Shown here in pieces: positions 60,737 to 64,000 of a DNA stretch of 64,000 bases (the first letter of the stretch is position 1; every line of letters begins with the position of its first letter). The notes beneath the pieces are model-generated. The model was not told where the DNA came from. It saw only the letters and a program-made list of their open reading frames with translations, and searched no databases. The position numbers were made by a program, and so were the translations under genes. The DNA is from Sphingomonas sp. TREG-RG-20F-R18-01 (GTDB lineage Bacteria; Pseudomonadota; Alphaproteobacteria; Sphingomonadales; Sphingomonadaceae), in NCBI RefSeq assembly GCF_022662475.1, contig NZ_JAKNQQ010000007.1:109129-173128 (forward strand), given 5' to 3'.

Positions 60737-61255
60737 TTACTTCTTGGCGTGGTCCGCGAGCCACTGGTCCGGGTCCTTGTCGACCGGCTTGACCCCGGTG
60801 ATGTGCGCCGCGCTGAACGCCGCGAACTTGACTGCGAGATCGTGCCGCTCCTCGAGCGTCGCATGTTCGCGGAAGTCGGTCAGGCCCTGGCGTTCCTCCT
60901 CGGCGAGGTGGTCGCCATTTTCCTCGTTCGCCTTGCCGATCGCCTCGAACCAGGCGTCCGACCCGACCTCTTCCTTGTTGACCGCAGCGGCGGCGTCGCG
61001 AATCTCGTTATGATCCTCGATCGCGTCCTCGGTCTCCTCTTCGGCGCTGTCCGCGTCGTTGCCGCCGGTGCCGATCTGCATCAGCTGCGGATAGAAGAAC
61101 CGCTCCTCCGCCTCGGCATGGGTATCGAGCAGCGCGTTGAGCCGCCCCCAGATCGCGCCGAGCGACCCGGTGTCCGTGCGGTCGATCTGTTCGATCTGCG
61201 CGAACAGCTTGCGCATCTGGGCATGGTCGTCGAGAATCAGGTCGGTGATGTCCAT
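60737..61255 (-). CDS. Hemerythrin HHE-domain protein
   Basis: A 172-residue four-helix protein. His and Glu ligands of a di-iron site are visible in LILDDHAQMRKLF, DTHAEAEERFFYPQ, IEDHNEIRDA and NGDHLAEEE. It may sense or store oxygen or nitric oxide. aagga precedes the ATG at 61255. It lies 31 bases before the PoxB gene on the same strand and probably shares its transcript, and it is divergent from the phospholipase D gene. Confidence 0.9.
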   Translation of the reverse strand: MDITDLILDDHAQMRKLFAQIEQIDRTDTGSLGAIWGRLNALLDTHAEAEERFFYPQLMQIGTGGNDADSAEEETEDAIEDHNEIRDAAAAVNKEEVGSDAWFEAIGKANEENGDHLAEEERQGLTDFREHATLEERHDLAVKFAAFSAAHITGVKPVDKDPDQWLADHAKK

Positions 61256-61444
61256 GGGAAATCCTTGGGGAAGGGTAACGGGTCGAGCGCACAAACCCGC
61301 GACGGCCCGATCCGGTCCCTGCATGAAACGGTTATTGTGGCGTGCGTGGCGGGGATTGCGGGAATGCCTTGACTTGCGAACGCGCCTTTCGCGTAAGGGC
61401 GTGATGCACCTGCAGCCTCGTCTCGCTCCGGCCGTGCGCCGCTC

Positions 61445-62908
61445 ATGACCGACGGCGGGCACGATTCACTGCGTCCGGGGGACACGTGCTGGCGCGTCGA
61501 GTCGGCGACGGCAGCATCGGTGATCGTCGATGCGGCCGATTATTTCCGCCACGCCCGTTCGGCGATGCTTAAGGCGCGCAAGCGGATCATGCTGATCGGC
61601 TGGGACTTCGACGCTCGGATAGACCTCGGCACCAGCGAAGAGGCGCGCGACGCCCCTTCGCGCGTCGGTGATTTCATTCTCTGGCTGGTCGAGAACAACC
61701 CCGATCTGGAGGTGTTCCTGTTGCGCTGGGATCTCGGCGCGCTCAAGACGCTATTCCGCGGGTCGACTCTCTTCACCGTGCTCAAATGGATGCGGCACCC
61801 GCGGATTCATACCAAGCTCGATGCCAGGCATCCCCCCGCCGCATCGCATCATCAGAAGATCGTCGTGATCGACGACTGTTTTGCCTTTTGCGGCGGCATC
61901 GACATGACCGGCGATCGCTGGGACACGCGCGCACACCATGACGACGAACCCGGCCGCCGCCAACCGAACGGCAAACCGTACAAGCCCTGGCACGATGCAA
62001 CGACCGCGCTGACCGGGCCGGTCGCGGCGGCGCTCGGCGACCACGCGCGGATGCGATGGGAGCGTGCCGGCGGTCATTCGCTCCAGCCGGTCGGCGGGGT
62101 GAGCGATTGCTGGCCGGAGGCCCTGGAGCGCCACTTCGATGCCGTCACGGTCGCGATCGCGCGGAGCGCGCCGGAAATGCCGGACTGTGCACCGGTGATC
62201 GAGATCGAACGCCTGTATCTTGACCAGATCGCACGCGCGGAACGGTTCATCTACGCCGAGAGCCAGTATTTCGCCTCGCGCAAGATCGCCGAGGCGATCG
62301 CCCGCCGGCTCGACGAGGCCGATGGGCCCGAGATCGTGCTGATCAACCCGGTTGCCGCGCAAGGCTGGCTGGAGCCGCTCGCGATGGATACCGCGCGGGC
62401 GCGATTGTACGAGACGCTGCACCGGCGCGACCCGCATCATCGGTTTCGCATCTACCATCCGCATACCGCGGGAGGCGCGCCGATCTACGTCCATGCCAAG
62501 ATCATGATCGTCGACGATCGCACGCTGCGCGTGGGATCATCGAACATGAACAATCGCTCGATGCGGCTCGATACCGAATGCGACGTGACCATCTCGACCG
62601 CGAGTGCGGGCAACGGGGACTATGGCCCGGTGATCACCGGCATCCGTGACGGATTGATCGCCGAGCATCTCGGGCTGGAGGTCGCGGCGGTGACCGCGCA
62701 TCTTTCCGAAACGGGGTCGTTGATTGGAACGATCGAGGCATTGCGGGGAACGGGGAAGACATTGGTGCCCTATGAGACGCCCGACCTGAACGAGGTCGAG
62801 GCATGGCTTGCCGATAATGAGGTACTCGATTCCGAGGGCCCCGGTGCAACCCTGGAAGGCATTGCCAAGGGCGGCCTGTTCCGCCGGCTACGGCGGCACA
62901 AGCGCTGA
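61445..62908 (+). CDS. Phospholipase D family protein
   Basis: A 487-residue protein with two HKD motifs: SHHQKIVVIDDCFAFCGG (about 138) and VHAKIMIVDDRTLRVGSSN (about 349). It could be a phospholipase, a cardiolipin synthase-like enzyme or a phosphatidyltransferase. No signal peptide or transmembrane helix is visible at the N-terminus. The C-terminus ends in a basic RRLRRHKR tail, perhaps membrane-binding. Confidence 0.9.
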   Translation: MTDGGHDSLRPGDTCWRVESATAASVIVDAADYFRHARSAMLKARKRIMLIGWDFDARIDLGTSEEARDAPSRVGDFILWLVENNPDLEVFLLRWDLGALKTLFRGSTLFTVLKWMRHPRIHTKLDARHPPAASHHQKIVVIDDCFAFCGGIDMTGDRWDTRAHHDDEPGRRQPNGKPYKPWHDATTALTGPVAAALGDHARMRWERAGGHSLQPVGGVSDCWPEALERHFDAVTVAIARSAPEMPDCAPVIEIERLYLDQIARAERFIYAESQYFASRKIAEAIARRLDEADGPEIVLINPVAAQGWLEPLAMDTARARLYETLHRRDPHHRFRIYHPHTAGGAPIYVHAKIMIVDDRTLRVGSSNMNNRSMRLDTECDVTISTASAGNGDYGPVITGIRDGLIAEHLGLEVAAVTAHLSETGSLIGTIEALRGTGKTLVPYETPDLNEVEAWLADNEVLDSEGPGATLEGIAKGGLFRRLRRHKR

Positions 62909-63001
62909 CCGGCGCGGGGGACGCTTGCTCCGTACTATTCCCGATTCTCCGTCCTGACCCTTCCTCATAGCATGCGTCACGAGCAACGCTGGAGACGATC
63001 G

Positions 63002-63805
63002 ATGAAGAATGTCCTGGTTCTGGTGCATGACGACGAGGGGCAGGAAGCCCGGCTTCAGGCTGCGTTCGATCTTGTCCGTGGCGTGCGGGGGCATCTGACC
63101 TGCGTGGACGTCGTCGCGGTCCCCGTCTTCATCGGCGACTATCTGGGGGCAGGGGGCGACGCCCTGTTGCTCACGGACGAAAAAGCCCGCGAGTCGCGCA
63201 ACGCCGCTGTGATTAAGGCGCGCTTGGCGCACGAAGACGTTCCGTACGACTGGGTGGATGCGACCGGCGATCCTGCGGCGTGCGTCCGCGATGCGGCGAA
63301 GCTCGCCGATCTGATCGTCGTGAACCGTAAGCTGGGCGGGGAATGGTATCCCGACATGACGGAGATCGCAGGCGAGCTCGTCCTCAAGAGCCGTAAACCG
63401 GTCTTGGCCGTTCCCGAGGGGGCAAGACGGCTCGACCTGACGGGCAATGTCGTCATCGCATGGGACGGTTCCGACAGCGCCGAGGCTGCAATGCGCGCCG
63501 CGCTTCCATTGCTCGCGCTGGCGCAGTCGGTGACGCTGCTGCAGATCAACGATGGCTCGATTGCGCTTCAGGCGTCGGAGGCGGCACAATATCTGGCGCG
63601 TCATGATATTCGAGCCGACGTCCAGATCGAGGAAGGACGCGGCGCAAAGGTTCACGAGATCCTGGCGACGGTCCTGCGCAGCCGCAATGCCGCGTATGTG
63701 GTCATGGGCGGGTTTGACCATGCACGCTGGGTCGAATCACTCTTTGGCGGGGTCACGCGCGCGATGCTGGAGCAGAGCCCGGTGCCAGTCTTGCTGGCGC
63801 ACTGA
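63002..63805 (+). CDS. Universal stress protein with two UspA domains
   Basis: A 267-residue tandem UspA-fold protein. The first domain (about 1-140) starts MKNVLVLVHDDEGQEA and has DLIVVNRKLGG. The second (about 148-267) starts NVVIAWDGSDSAEAAMRAA and ends VVMGGFDHARWVESLFGGVTR. A ggag precedes the ATG at 63002. It follows the phospholipase D gene and is near stress-related poxB and hemerythrin genes. Confidence 0.9.
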   Translation: MKNVLVLVHDDEGQEARLQAAFDLVRGVRGHLTCVDVVAVPVFIGDYLGAGGDALLLTDEKARESRNAAVIKARLAHEDVPYDWVDATGDPAACVRDAAKLADLIVVNRKLGGEWYPDMTEIAGELVLKSRKPVLAVPEGARRLDLTGNVVIAWDGSDSAEAAMRAALPLLALAQSVTLLQINDGSIALQASEAAQYLARHDIRADVQIEEGRGAKVHEILATVLRSRNAAYVVMGGFDHARWVESLFGGVTRAMLEQSPVPVLLAH

Positions 63806-63912
63806 GGCGGCAGGGGGCGTTGCAACGGCGCGCCAAGTCCCACCCGGTGGCCGGGCGCTGGATCAAAAAGACAGTTGTGCCGCGCGATTGAAAGAAAAGT
63901 GCAAAAAAGCGT

Positions 63913-63941
63913 TTGACCGAATCAACGGCCCTGCCTAGAGG
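63913..63941 (+). promoter_or_regulatory. Strong putative promoter at the right edge
   Basis: TTGACC (63913-63918) and TAGAGG (63936-63941) are 17 bases apart, preceded by an A-rich stretch (gaaagaaaagtgcaaaaaag) like an UP element. No start codon with a binding site follows. The downstream sequence (cagcgacggaccggacggtt) resembles a leader of a stable-RNA operon. That reading is inference. Confidence 0.45.
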
Positions 63942-64000
63942 GGTGTCACCGCAGCGACGGACCGGACGGTTCGCTTCTGCAGTCACCAGATCCTCGGCGC

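Overview
The window is GC-rich DNA with compact genes and many GTGA, ATGA and TGATG start/stop overlaps. The gene content, the rimP-nusA-ylxR-infB-rbfA-truB order and several families of palindromic repeats point to an alphaproteobacterium of the Sphingomonadales, probably Sphingomonas or a close relative. This placement is inferred from gene content and style, not from a marker-gene comparison.

Region 1 (1-9656, minus strand) is the translation/transcription factor operon. A promoter at 9628-9656 reads into rimP, nusA, a 4-oxalocrotonate tautomerase, ylxR, infB, rbfA, an AbrB-VapC toxin-antitoxin pair, thymidine kinase, an M50 protease and truB, which runs off the left edge. The tautomerase, toxin-antitoxin pair, tdk and protease interrupt the usual gene order. 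Region 2 (9.8-41.5 kb) is mostly catabolic: a PQQ-type sugar dehydrogenase, hotdog thioesterases, thiolases, SDRs, an acyl-CoA synthetase, a crotonase, an acyl-CoA dehydrogenase, an FAH-family enzyme and a branched-chain 2-oxoacid dehydrogenase operon (E1 alpha, E1 beta, E2; no E3). Two DEAD-box helicases, paired amidohydrolases, a c-type cytochrome, HicAB, hisC, a HAD enzyme and a flavoprotein reductase are interspersed.

Region 3 (41.6-55.0 kb) is the most unusual. A minus-strand operon encodes four exported DUF11-type proteins, a 1670-residue outer-membrane protein that joins a DUF11 domain to a C-terminal beta-barrel, and a double-PilZ protein. Beside it lie an HPt protein with a degenerate receiver, a LuxR-type response regulator, a CHASE3-PAS hybrid histidine kinase and a single-domain receiver. 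I read this as a candidate surface-structure assembly system with its own phosphorelay. Function is inferred.

Region 4 (55.0-64.0 kb) holds pncB, two aldo/keto reductases with remnants of a third, PoxB-type pyruvate dehydrogenase, a hemerythrin, a phospholipase D family protein and a universal stress protein. A strong promoter at the right edge may serve a stable-RNA operon that lies outside the window.

Palindromic repeats of at least five families (A-E here) fill many intergenic gaps. Two family A copies lie in frame inside genes, truB and the E2 gene, and so appear to be translated. One gene, an alpha/beta hydrolase-OsmC fusion, carries a single-base frameshift.
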